Below the pieces are notes generated by a model. The model did not search any database and was not told the DNA's origin. It saw nothing but the letters and a program-made list of their open reading frames with translations. A stretch of DNA of 64,000 nucleotides, taken from positions 62,001 to 126,000 of the forward strand of contig NZ_VULN01000006.1 in the NCBI RefSeq assembly GCF_009696675.1, given 5' to 3'. Positions 1-8,016 of this stretch are shown in pieces. A program made the translations under genes and the position numbers. The number at the start of each line of letters is the position of its first letter. The first letter of the stretch is position 1. The DNA comes from Acidaminococcus fermentans (GTDB taxonomy: Bacteria > Bacillota > Negativicutes > Acidaminococcales > Acidaminococcaceae).

Positions 1-241
1 AGATATAATCCCGGGTCCGTTCCATCAGCTGGGCAGCCAGGTCATCCAACAGTTCTTCCTTGGTCCGGTACCAGAGACTGATCTGCCGCTGGGGAATCCC
101 CAGGGATTCCGCCAGTTTGGGCAGGGTGGTCCGCACATATCCCAGTTCCAGGAACATCTCCTTGGCCCGGTGGCGGATCTTCCGGTGCAGGGCCTCATCC
201 TTTTCTTCCAGCAGTTTTTCTTCCTTTTTCCGTCTTCCCAT
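1..241 (-). CDS. TetR/AcrR-family transcriptional regulator, N-terminal part (cut by window edge)
   Basis: The first 80 residues are visible; the rest lies outside the window. They start MGRRKKEEKLLEEK and contain a TetR-type helix-turn-helix at about residues 38-65, with a TTLPKLAESLGIPQ stretch and the usual closing KEELL of this fold. The start is the ATG at 241, preceded by a GGAGG site at 250-254. The ligand-binding domain cannot be seen, so the target and inducer are unknown. It is transcribed in the same direction as the porin gene but lies downstream of that gene's terminator, so it probably has its own promoter. Confidence 0.65.
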   Translation of the reverse strand, partial: MGRRKKEEKLLEEKDEALHRKIRHRAKEMFLELGYVRTTLPKLAESLGIPQRQISLWYRTKEELLDDLAAQLMERTRDYI

Positions 242-300
242 CAGAACATCCTCCTTTGCCGCAGCTTCTGTTTCCATTATACCAAATCCCTTCCGGCTAA

Positions 301-336
301 AAAAACAAGAGGACTGCCGCCAGTATGCAGTCCTCT
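301..336 (-). terminator. Rho-independent terminator of the porin gene
   Basis: A 10-bp perfect stem (308-317 with 327-336) is followed on the minus strand by a T-rich run, directly after the porin stop codon. Confidence 0.85.
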
Positions 337-351
337 CGTGTTGGTTGCTGA

Positions 352-1620
352 TTAGAAGGTTACGACCATCTGAGACCACAGGGTCCGTGCATGTTCGTCG
401 CTGTCCTTGCCTTTCAGGTCGAAGTATTCCACCTGGGCCACCATGTTCTTGGCCAAGGTTACGTTGCCGCCGAAGTGCCAGCCCTTGAACCCTTCTTCCG
501 GGAACACATCATACCGGCCGTTCATGGTATGAGCAATGGTAGTGGTGGCCGCCTGATCATAGTATTTGGTGAACAGGCCCCAGCTGCCGGGTTTGGAAGC
601 GGTGGCGCCGCCGTATTGCAGCCAGGCAACGACCCCGTCGTCATCTTTACCCATGTCATCCAGGTGATCATTGTCCCCGTTCAGGTACATGGCCCCGAAG
701 TTGAACTTGCCTGCGGTGTAGTCGGCACCGACCGTCCAGATGGAGTCATCATCTTTGCCCATGCCCATGGCGGTTACATCGTCTGCCCGGACGTAGTTGG
801 CTGCCATGTTCAGGTTGCCCCAACGGCCGCCTACTTCCGCCCTCCAGTATTTGTCGGCCACGGAATCGTTGTTGGAATCGCTCCAGCTGTATTCGCTCTT
901 GTTGGCCATTTTGCCCCAGACCCCGGTGATGTAGGCCTGGCCAATCTTCACATCGGCTTTGATGGCATCCACACGGCTATCGTAGATGTTCCCGTCAGCG
1001 ATGAAGTCCTGGAACCGGCCGCCGGTCAGGTTTACCACCCCGATGTTCCCGGTCAGGTAAGCTCTCTGGAATTCCGTGTCATCGTCACCGGATTCGTTCT
1101 GGCCGATGAAGTGCTGGTTGTTTTCCAGCATGGATACGTAATGCCAGTTGTCGTTGACTTCGCCGGTGAGGAACAGACGGGTACGGAGCCGGGCGTCGTC
1201 GTTGTCACGGCCGGCTTTGGCAGCCTGCCATTTGTTTACGGCACCGCCGGAGCTGTGATCATAGCTCAGCCGGACGTTCCCGGTGATCTTCACATTGTCG
1301 GCGTTCTTTTCCAGTTTGGCCACCCGGACACCCAGGTTGTCCAGTTCATCAGCGAATTCGCTGACCAGCTTGTCATCGGCACCGATGGCTCCTTTGGCCA
1401 GAGCTTTGGCTACAATCTGTGCCATTTCATACCGGGTCATGGTTTTGTCACCTTTGAAGGTGCCATCAGGATATCCGTCCACCACACCGGCAGCAGCCAG
1501 TTTTGCTACAGCTCCATAAGCCCAGTGGCCTGCAGGCAGATCAGAGAACGGGTTGGCGGCAAATGCCGTGGCGCTGATGCCCATAGCCATAGCCAGAGCA
1601 CACACTAAGTTTTTTTTCAT
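352..1620 (-). CDS. S-layer homology domain outer-membrane porin
   Basis: 422 residues. A signal peptide (about 1-22, ending AFA) is followed by one SLH domain (about 24-80, with FSDLPAGHWAYGAV and TRYEMAQIV), a short coiled coil (about 90-115), and a long region of alternating polar and aromatic segments. The last residue is Phe, as in beta-barrel outer-membrane proteins. This is the layout of the major SLH porins of Negativicutes, where SLH binds modified peptidoglycan and the barrel forms a channel and outer-membrane tether. The start at 1620 is chosen over an upstream in-frame codon because GAAGGAGG lies just upstream and the signal peptide begins there. A strong terminator follows it. 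The transported solutes cannot be read from sequence. Confidence 0.9.
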   Translation of the reverse strand: MKKNLVCALAMAMGISATAFAANPFSDLPAGHWAYGAVAKLAAAGVVDGYPDGTFKGDKTMTRYEMAQIVAKALAKGAIGADDKLVSEFADELDNLGVRVAKLEKNADNVKITGNVRLSYDHSSGGAVNKWQAAKAGRDNDDARLRTRLFLTGEVNDNWHYVSMLENNQHFIGQNESGDDDTEFQRAYLTGNIGVVNLTGGRFQDFIADGNIYDSRVDAIKADVKIGQAYITGVWGKMANKSEYSWSDSNNDSVADKYWRAEVGGRWGNLNMAANYVRADDVTAMGMGKDDDSIWTVGADYTAGKFNFGAMYLNGDNDHLDDMGKDDDGVVAWLQYGGATASKPGSWGLFTKYYDQAATTTIAHTMNGRYDVFPEEGFKGWHFGGNVTLAKNMVAQVEYFDLKGKDSDEHARTLWSQMVVTF

Positions 1621-1954
1621 GATAAAAATCCTCCTTCTGGTAATTTCCTGTCCGGAAGGGGTTCGCCTGCTTCCCGGGTTCTGTGCGAGTGGCCTTGTTT
1701 CCTCTACAGGTGCCGGCAATCCTGCGCTTCTCTTCGTTCCAGGATCTGTGGTAGTTTTCCACGTCTTCACTATACCAGAGGAAACTTTCTCCCGTCCCGG
1801 AAAACGCCTTGTGTTCCCAAAGCCTTCTTTTTTACAAGTGTATATTTCACGAACTTTTCATTTTTATCACAATATCGATGGAAAAGAGACGCTTGCAGTT
1901 TTGGAGAAAAGAGGGTATGATGTAATTAATCTTATTACAGGAAGGATGATTCCC
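1621..1954. promoter_or_regulatory. Divergent promoter region with a clear plus-strand promoter
   Basis: This is a 334-bp gap between the divergent porin and the small protein gene at 1955. On the plus strand a TTGCAG (1893-1898) and TATGAT (1916-1921) pair is spaced by 17 bp, a good sigma-70 promoter for the gene at 1955. A TATAGT on the minus strand near 1772 could be the porin -10, but I see no convincing -35. No other gene is visible here. Confidence 0.55.
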
Positions 1955-2299
1955 ATGGCAAATCATGAAGAACTGGTTGCTGAAGTAAAGAATCTGGCCG
2001 CAGCCCCCAGCGTGTACAGCGGTCTGAAAGATCTGGCGGAACAATGGCTGGCCGCTGAGGGCACCGCCGCCCAGGCCAACCTGACGGCCCTGCTCCGGGC
2101 TGCCCTGAAGGAAGATGTAAACACCATTGACCAGGTGCTGCCCTTCTTCGCTTCTGACGAGGCCAAAAAGGCCTTCGGAGCCGAAACCGCTGCCCAGCTG
2201 CTGGCCCAGGGCCAGAAAGTAAAGGCAGAAGGAGGCAAGTACTGCTTCTGCCCCGCCTGCACCGCCGGAGCGAAGATTCTGGAGATGTTGGGGGAATAA
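1955..2299 (+). CDS. Small conserved-looking hypothetical protein with a CxCPxC motif
   Basis: 114 residues, mostly helical and alanine-rich, with a C-terminal cluster YCFCPACTAGAKIL whose three cysteines could bind metal or be redox active. There is no signal peptide or membrane segment, so it is probably cytoplasmic. The ATG at 1955 is preferred because AGGAAGG (1939-1945) sits 9 bp upstream; the in-frame ATG at 1946 is too close to it. It has its own promoter and a terminator, so it is monocistronic. I do not recognise a function. Similar small proteins in related anaerobes may carry unreliable chaperone-type names, which I would not trust. Confidence 0.7.
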   Translation: MANHEELVAEVKNLAAAPSVYSGLKDLAEQWLAAEGTAAQANLTALLRAALKEDVNTIDQVLPFFASDEAKKAFGAETAAQLLAQGQKVKAEGGKYCFCPACTAGAKILEMLGE

Positions 2300-2338
2300 A
2301 AAAAAAGGAGCTGTTGCATGTGCAACAGCTCCTTTTTT
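2298..2338. terminator. Bidirectional terminator between convergent genes
   Basis: A 12-bp stem (2307-2318 with 2321-2332, GGAGCTGTTGCA and its complement) has an A-run on the left and a T-run on the right. It can serve both the small gene ending at 2299 and fumC ending at 2337. Confidence 0.9.
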
Positions 2339-3713
2339 ATACCATCTTCTCCGGATGGAACACTTTGTCGAATTCTTTTTCTTCCATGAAGCCCAGCTTC
2401 AGGACGGCTTCTTTTAGGGAAATGTCGTCCTTGAAGGCCAGTTTGGCCACCTGGGCACATTTGTCGTAGCCGATATAGGGGCTCAGGGCCGTTACCAGCA
2501 TCAGGGAATTGTGCAGGTTGTGGGCCATTTTTTCCTTGTTGGCCTTAATGCCCACCACACAGTTCTTCCGGAAGGATTCCATTACATCTCCCAGGAGCCG
2601 TACGGACTGAAGGAAGTTGTAGATGGTCACCGGCAGGAACACGTTCAGCTGGAAGTTCCCCTGGGAAGCGGCAAAGCCGATGGCCGCATCGTTGCCCATC
2701 ACCTGCACCGCCACCATGGTCACCGCTTCACACTGGGTGGGGTTCACCTTCCCGGGCATAATGGAAGAACCCGGTTCGTTGGCGGGGATGGTGATCTCTC
2801 CCAGTCCGTCCCGGGGGCCGGAAGCCAGCCAGCGCACATCGTTGGCCATTTTCATCAGGTTGGCGGCCAGGGCCTTCAGGGCCCCATGGGCAAAGACCAT
2901 ATCATCCAGGCTGGTGAGAGCATGGAATTTGTTGGGGGCTGTCACAAAGGGGAACCCGGTGTTCTTGGCAATGAAGCCCGCCACCTTTTTGTCAAAGCCT
3001 TTGGGGGCATTGAGGCCGGTACCTACGGCCGTGCCCCCCAGGGCCAGTTCCAGCAGCCCTTTTTCCGCGGCTTTGATTTCCTGCCGGTTCCGTTCCAGCA
3101 TGGTCCGCCAGCCGGAGATTTCTTGGGAGAAAGACACAGGCACTGCATCCTGGAGATGGGTCCGGCCGGTGGTCACAATGCCTTTGTTTTCTTTTTCCAG
3201 CTTTTTGAAAGCAGCCACCAGCTCATCCAGGGCCGGCAGCAGGTGTTTTTCCAGTTCCCAGACGGCAGCAATGTGCATGGCGGTGGGGAAGGTGTCGTTG
3301 GAGCTCTGGGACATGTTCACATGGTCGTTGGGATGGAGCAGGGCTTCCCCGGCCAGTTCATTGCCCCGGTGGGCGATCACTTCGTTGACGTTCATGTTGC
3401 TCTGGGTGCCGCTGCCGGTCTGCCATACCGCCAGCGGGAAGTTTTCGTCCAGTTTGCCCTTGAGGATCTCATCGCAGACCTTCCCGATGGTCTGGCAGCG
3501 TTTCTTGTCCAGTTTGTCCAGAGCCCCATTGGCCTGGGCCGCGCTTTTCTTCAGATAGGCAAAGGCCCGGATCACTTCCAGGGGCATTTTTTCCGTACCG
3601 ATCTTGAAGTTTTCAAAGCTCCGTTCCGACTGGGCACCCCAGTATTTGTCCGCCGGGACTTTGATTTCACCCATAGAATCCCGTTCCAGACGCCATTCCT
3701 CTTTTTTCGCCAT
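2337..3713 (-). CDS. fumC: Class II fumarate hydratase
   Basis: 458 residues, the normal length for the iron-independent class II enzyme that interconverts fumarate and L-malate in the cytoplasm. Visible family motifs are TGSGTQSNMNVNEVIAHRG near 100, the TGRTHLQDAVP segment carrying the catalytic His, and the superfamily signature GSSIMPGKVNPTQCE near 320, which contains the catalytic Ser. The start at 3713 has GAGGGG upstream. It is monocistronic, facing a shared terminator. In an amino-acid fermenter it may serve a partial reductive or oxidative C4 pathway; that is inference. Confidence 0.97.
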   Translation of the reverse strand: MAKKEEWRLERDSMGEIKVPADKYWGAQSERSFENFKIGTEKMPLEVIRAFAYLKKSAAQANGALDKLDKKRCQTIGKVCDEILKGKLDENFPLAVWQTGSGTQSNMNVNEVIAHRGNELAGEALLHPNDHVNMSQSSNDTFPTAMHIAAVWELEKHLLPALDELVAAFKKLEKENKGIVTTGRTHLQDAVPVSFSQEISGWRTMLERNRQEIKAAEKGLLELALGGTAVGTGLNAPKGFDKKVAGFIAKNTGFPFVTAPNKFHALTSLDDMVFAHGALKALAANLMKMANDVRWLASGPRDGLGEITIPANEPGSSIMPGKVNPTQCEAVTMVAVQVMGNDAAIGFAASQGNFQLNVFLPVTIYNFLQSVRLLGDVMESFRKNCVVGIKANKEKMAHNLHNSLMLVTALSPYIGYDKCAQVAKLAFKDDISLKEAVLKLGFMEEKEFDKVFHPEKMV

Positions 3714-3780
3714 GATATCCCCTCGCTTTTCCTATGATATCTGCATTATTCCATAGCCCTGGAGGTTTGTCAAATGAAGA

Positions 3781-3812
3781 AGAGGGGCTGTTGCGCATGC
3801 AACAGTCCCCTC
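3781..3812 (-). terminator. Hairpin terminator of the TRAP operon
   Basis: A long inverted repeat (AGAGGGG plus CTGTTGC and their complements) lies 40 bp past the permease stop. The T-run on the minus strand is interrupted, so it is a moderate terminator. Confidence 0.6.
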
Positions 3813-3819
3813 TATCATC

Positions 3820-3840
3820 GATCAGAAGTCAACGGCCGGT
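3820..3840. repeat. Short NGTCNNN heptad array
   Basis: Three consecutive seven-base units (GATCAGA, AGTCAAC, GGCCGGT) directly follow the terminator hairpin. This is the minimal form of the heptad repeat family described under 28409-28650. Confidence 0.45.
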
Positions 3841-3852
3841 GGAGGCCATTCT

Positions 3853-5871
3853 TTATGCCGCCTGCAAAGAAGCCGCTTTCTTTTTCTGGAAGAAAATCAC
3901 GCCGATGAGGATCACGGCTCCGATAATATCGGTCTGGATTCCCGGGATCATCAGCAGCAGGGCCCCGACCAGGGACACCAACCGCATGACCACATTCACC
4001 GGTGCGTACACATATCCTTCGCAGGCCACCGCCAGGAGGAACACCCCCAGCGCCGCCGTTGCCGCCGTAAACAACCCTTCCCCTAAGGTTGTATTGATCA
4101 GCATCAGCTGAGGCGACAAGACGAAAATATAGGGAATGATGAACCCGGCCACTGCCAGCTTCACCGAGGTCCAGCCGGTCTTCATGGGATCCCCGCCGGA
4201 CACCCCTGCCGCGGCAAAGGCCGCCAGGGCCACAGGAGGCGTCAGGTTGGCGAACATGGCAAAGTAGAAGCTGAACATATGGGCCGCCGCATTGGGGATG
4301 CCCAATTTGAACAGGGCCGGCGCCGCAATGGAGGAAGTGATGATGTAGGAAGGAATGGAAGGCAGTCCCATCCCCAGGATCATGCAGGTGATCATGGTGA
4401 ACACCAGGGTGAACATGATGCTGGTATTCCCCAGACTGATGATGGTGTTGGCCATGGTGAGCCCGAACCCGGTTTTGGAGGAAACCCCCACCACAATGCC
4501 CACGCAGGCACAGGCAATGGCCACACTGACCGTCTGCTTGGCTCCTTCCGCCAGGGCATCCACAATGGCTTTGGGTTTCATCCGGGTGGCTTTTTTCAAA
4601 GCGGCCACCAGGATGGTCACCCCGATGGTGAGCACCGCCGCATAAACCACCGTGGAACCGGACATGAACAGCATGTACAGCAGGAACACAATGGGGATGA
4701 TCAGATGGCCCTGGGCCTTCAGCACATCCCGGGTACGGGGCAGCTGTTCTTTGGGTACCCCCACCAGTCCGTCTTTAGACGCCCGGAGCTGGACCTGGAT
4801 CAGGATCCCCATGTAGTACAGAAGCGCCGGAATGGCCGCCCAGACGATGATTTCCGAATACTTGACCCCCAAGATTTCCGCCATGATGAAGGCTGCCGCC
4901 CCCATAATGGGCGGAAGCAGCTGGCCTCCTACGGAAGCTGCCGCCGACACCGCGCCGGCAAATTCCGCCGAATAACCGGTCTTCTTCATCAAAGGAATGG
5001 TAAAGGACCCGGTGGTCACCACATTGGCCACCGCAGAGCCGTTGATGGAGCCCAGGAGCCCGGCTGCCACCACGGACACCTTGGCGGGACCGCCTTTGGT
5101 GTGACCGGCAATGGACAGGGAAATGTCATTGAAGAACTTTCCCATGCCGGATTTGGTCATGACGCAGCCAAACAATATAAACAGGAAAATATAGCTGGAA
5201 GATACGTTGACGGAAGTGCCGTAGATCCCTTCCGTATTGGCGAAGAAATGGTTGGACAGACTGAGCCAGTCGTAGCCCCGGTGCATGAACATCCCGGGAA
5301 ACTCCCGGCCATACATCCCGTAAAGGATGAAGCAGATGCTCAGGATGGGCAGGGCTTTGCCGCTGCAGCGCCGGGTGGCTTCCAGCACCAGCACCACCAG
5401 CAGGGTAGCCATGACCATATCCATATCGCTGGCCCGTCCGGCCCGTTCCACCACACCCAGGTAATCATGCCAGATGTAGAAGGGAATCACGAAGGAAATG
5501 GCCGCCAGGAACCAGTCGAACCAGCTGGGGGTAGTCCGGCTGGATTTTTTCCTCATGGGATACATCAAAAAGCACATGGAACACATCATGGCCACATGGA
5601 GAGACCGGTGGACCAGTGTCACCGGAGGTCCGAAAATAGCCGTATACAGATGGTAGAGAGAAACCAGGATGGCAAAAATGTAAAAGAAACTTTTGATTTT
5701 GCCGGTGAATTTCCGGGTGGCGCTTTCCTTGTCCACCTTTTCAATGATGGCATTGGTCTTGGCTGCCATTTCTTCCGTCATTTCCCCGGTGATGATCCCG
5801 TCCTTATTGACGGGAGCCTGGGAGAAAGCGTCGGAGCCCGGAGCTGCAGAGCGTTTCTTCAAGTCGTCCAT
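3853..5871 (-). CDS. TRAP transporter fused permease (DctQ-DctM), TAXI type
   Basis: 672 residues. An N-terminal region with about four membrane helices (roughly 60-190, DctQ-like) is fused to a large hydrophobic domain with about twelve helices (DctM-like). Characteristic segments are GGQLLPPIMGAAAFIMAEILG and GMGLPSIPSYIITSSIAAPAL. Such fused permeases pair with TAXI-family binding proteins to import organic acids, often dicarboxylates or amino acids, driven by the Na+ or H+ gradient. The ATG at 5871 is chosen over an adjacent TTG at 5874; AAGGGGG lies upstream. It is the third gene of an operon with the TAXI binding protein and a DUF1850 protein, and its start overlaps the DUF1850 gene by 68 bp. 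The substrate is unknown. Confidence 0.93.
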   Translation of the reverse strand: MDDLKKRSAAPGSDAFSQAPVNKDGIITGEMTEEMAAKTNAIIEKVDKESATRKFTGKIKSFFYIFAILVSLYHLYTAIFGPPVTLVHRSLHVAMMCSMCFLMYPMRKKSSRTTPSWFDWFLAAISFVIPFYIWHDYLGVVERAGRASDMDMVMATLLVVLVLEATRRCSGKALPILSICFILYGMYGREFPGMFMHRGYDWLSLSNHFFANTEGIYGTSVNVSSSYIFLFILFGCVMTKSGMGKFFNDISLSIAGHTKGGPAKVSVVAAGLLGSINGSAVANVVTTGSFTIPLMKKTGYSAEFAGAVSAAASVGGQLLPPIMGAAAFIMAEILGVKYSEIIVWAAIPALLYYMGILIQVQLRASKDGLVGVPKEQLPRTRDVLKAQGHLIIPIVFLLYMLFMSGSTVVYAAVLTIGVTILVAALKKATRMKPKAIVDALAEGAKQTVSVAIACACVGIVVGVSSKTGFGLTMANTIISLGNTSIMFTLVFTMITCMILGMGLPSIPSYIITSSIAAPALFKLGIPNAAAHMFSFYFAMFANLTPPVALAAFAAAGVSGGDPMKTGWTSVKLAVAGFIIPYIFVLSPQLMLINTTLGEGLFTAATAALGVFLLAVACEGYVYAPVNVVMRLVSLVGALLLMIPGIQTDIIGAVILIGVIFFQKKKAASLQAA

Positions 5872-6355
5872 CAAAATACCCCCTTTTCTCTATGATCAGG
5901 GTCAGCCGGGTATGTTCCGGCAACAGCCGGCCGCTGGTGAGCAGCTGGTCGTTGATCCGGATCTCCCGGGTGGCGTAATGGGAGTTCAGCCAGTCGATCC
6001 GGGGAAACACCTGGTCGATCTGGTCCATGTAAATGTTCCCTTTTTCATCGATCCAGGTCTTCTTCCCCCTGTTTTCCGGAATCCCCGCCCCGAAAGCCGG
6101 GAAGGAAATGGTATCCAGCACCAGGGTGTTGTCCGGCGCCACATGGAAATATTCATGCCAGTGGATGTGCTCCAGAGAATGGATCCATCCGAAAAACAGC
6201 CTGTCCCCCGGCCCGGCGGGATATTCCACATAAATTTTCCCTGTCTGATAATCCCTGATCCGCAGGACTGTCCGGCCGGCCCAGTGCCACCAGAACAGCA
6301 GTCCGATGGCAAAGGGCAGGGCCAGACAGGCCAGGATCCTTGTTTTACCCTTCAC
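5804..6355 (-). CDS. DUF1850 family membrane-anchored protein of the TRAP operon
   Basis: 183 residues with one N-terminal hydrophobic segment (about 7-24) followed by a soluble domain containing the HSLEHIHWHEYF stretch typical of DUF1850. Members are usually encoded beside TAXI-TRAP permeases, as here, so it is probably an accessory component anchored in the inner membrane and facing the periplasm; its biochemical role is not established. It sits 9 bp after the binding-protein gene. Its 3-prime end runs 68 bp into the permease gene in another frame, an overlap much longer than the usual 1-20 bp and consistent with translational coupling. Confidence 0.8.
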   Translation of the reverse strand: MKGKTRILACLALPFAIGLLFWWHWAGRTVLRIRDYQTGKIYVEYPAGPGDRLFFGWIHSLEHIHWHEYFHVAPDNTLVLDTISFPAFGAGIPENRGKKTWIDEKGNIYMDQIDQVFPRIDWLNSHYATREIRINDQLLTSGRLLPEHTRLTLIIEKRGYFDGRLEETLCSSGLRRFLPGSRQ

Positions 6356-6364
6356 GGGACAGCC

Positions 6365-7363
6365 TTAGAGCTTCCCTTTTTCTTTCCAGAATTTTTCCGC
6401 CCCGGGATGCAGCTTCAGAGAGGTCCCTTTGATGCCTCTCAGACCGGTATCCAGGGTGATTTCCCGTTTGGCCGTAGCATGGGAAGCTCCGATGGTTTCC
6501 AGCCCCTTCTGGGAATAGATCCCGGTAAGCAGGTCATACACCACATCATCAGGCAGCTTCTTGTCCACCAGCATCACGTTCATAACGGCAGCGGTAGGCG
6601 TATCCGCGTCCGTGTCATAGGATTCCTTGGGAATCTTGAAGGGCATGTAGAAAGGATACTTGGCGGTCAGGTTCTTGATGGCTTCCCCGTCGATGGGAAT
6701 GAACCGGATCTTCTTCATGGTGCCCAGTTCCTTGATGGTGGCGTTCCCCAGGCCGGAAGTCACGAAGGCCACGTCGCACTGGCCGTTCTTGATCTGGTCG
6801 ATGGCTTCCCCGTAAGACAGGTAGTCCACCTTGGCATCCTTGTAGCTCATGCCATTGGCTTCAAAGATCATCCGGGCATTCAGTTCCACCCCGGAGTTGG
6901 GAGCCCCGACCCCCACTCTCTTGCCTTTGATGTCCTGGAAGGTCTTGATGCCGGAATCTTCCGTAGTAACGATCTGGACCACGTTGGGCCACAGACCCAT
7001 CATTACCCGCAGGTCCGGCTCCTTTTTCTTGCCTTCAAAGGCCCCGAAAGCGTCCTGGCACTGGATTACCGAGTCGGACATGGCAATGGCCATTTCACCC
7101 TTGCCGGTAAGGATCCCGTTGATGTTTTCCACCGTAGCCCCGGTAGCCGTAGCAGAAGTCTTGTAGCCCATTTCCCCGACGACTTTGGAGAAAGCGCCTC
7201 CGATGGGGAAATAGATACCGCTGGTAGGACCGGTGAGCACGGTGATGAACTGTTTGCTCCGGTCCAGTTTTCCGTCAGCAGATTTCTTGTCCCCGGAGCC
7301 GCCGCAGCCTGCGGCTGTTACGGCCAGCATCCCTGCCATCAATACTGCAAACCACTTTTTCAC
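6365..7363 (-). CDS. TAXI-family TRAP transporter solute-binding lipoprotein
   Basis: 332 residues. The N-terminus is a lipoprotein signal ending at the lipobox AAGC (Cys20), followed by a Gly/Ser/Lys linker. The mature domain begins FITVLTGPTSGIYFPIGGAFS and carries the ATGATVENINGI segment, both typical of the TAXI (TRAP-associated extracytoplasmic immunogenic) family. It delivers its ligand, an organic acid or amino acid, to the fused permease encoded downstream. It is first in the operon. The region upstream is AT-rich and likely holds the promoter, but I could not settle a -35/-10 pair. Confidence 0.93.
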   Translation of the reverse strand: MKKWFAVLMAGMLAVTAAGCGGSGDKKSADGKLDRSKQFITVLTGPTSGIYFPIGGAFSKVVGEMGYKTSATATGATVENINGILTGKGEMAIAMSDSVIQCQDAFGAFEGKKKEPDLRVMMGLWPNVVQIVTTEDSGIKTFQDIKGKRVGVGAPNSGVELNARMIFEANGMSYKDAKVDYLSYGEAIDQIKNGQCDVAFVTSGLGNATIKELGTMKKIRFIPIDGEAIKNLTAKYPFYMPFKIPKESYDTDADTPTAAVMNVMLVDKKLPDDVVYDLLTGIYSQKGLETIGASHATAKREITLDTGLRGIKGTSLKLHPGAEKFWKEKGKL

Positions 7364-7852
7364 AATAATCCCTCCTTAGATTGATGGAATAAAGGCTCTT
7401 CAAACCCTGTGAAGGGCTGAATTCAGAAAGAAAAGGGGGTAAATCATAAAAAGGCAATCCGCTATCAGCAGAATTTATATTTGATGAAATTATTGTTTAT
7501 TTTCATATTTCCGTGAATTCTATGGATTCAGTATAACATACAGTTTTCTCGGATTCAACATGAAATAGTTCAATCCATTGTATACAATAGATTGCATAAA
7601 GACATTATTTGTTCATAATAATTGATTTTTATATGTTCAAATTCACAGTTTTATCAAATTTATTTATGGCGTTTTTGTGTCTTACGGCTTGGTTCCATGC
7701 AGAAAAAGTCCGTAGTGCCTGCGGGCGGCCGGGCCTGCCGCCCCTACGGATCCGGCGTACACGCTTAAACAGGCCGGCAAGCTGCAGGCGGCTCTGGCCA
7801 CATTTTACCCTGGACCGGCGCAGCTGTGCCGCCCGGTCCGCCCGCCGCACAC
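7364..7852. other. Gene-free AT-rich upstream region plus GC-rich hairpin
   Basis: About 490 bp without a supported gene. From 7441 to 7680 it is strongly AT-rich and should contain the promoter of the TAXI operon. From 7680 the base composition switches abruptly to GC-rich. A hairpin at 7710-7749 pairs CCGTAG with CTACGG and GGGCGGC with GCCGCCC. Open reading frames crossing this stretch run into the tRNA and are spurious. Confidence 0.5.
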
Positions 7853-7882
7853 AAAAAAAGACCTGTCCCAACGGGACAGGCC
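7853..7882 (-). terminator. Terminator of tRNA-Lys
   Basis: GACCTGTCCC (7860-7869) pairs with its complement ending at 7882, followed on the minus strand by seven T residues. It lies 14 bp past the tRNA 3-prime end. Confidence 0.85.
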
Positions 7883-7895
7883 TTTGGCTTTCAAA

Positions 7896-7971
7896 TGGTG
7901 ATCCACCCGGGACTCGAACCCGGGACACCCTGATTAAAAGTCAGGTGCTCTACCAACTGAGCTAGTGAATC
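7896..7971 (-). tRNA. tRNA-Lys (UUU)
   Basis: 76 nt with encoded CCA. The acceptor stem GATTCAC pairs with GTGGATC, with discriminator A. The D arm is GCTC/GAGC, the anticodon stem CCTGA/TCAGG encloses loop CTTTTAA (anticodon TTT), and the T arm contains GGTTCGAGTCC. A terminator follows directly. Confidence 0.97.
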
Positions 7972-8016
7972 ATTGCGTTACAGCTTAATCATTATAGCGT
8001 GAAGCAGCGGATTTTG

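Noticed and set aside
7609-7965. Plus-strand frame of 118 residues
   Set aside because: Its end (GDPPGTRTRDT) is the translation of tRNA-Lys in reverse; the rest has no coding signal.
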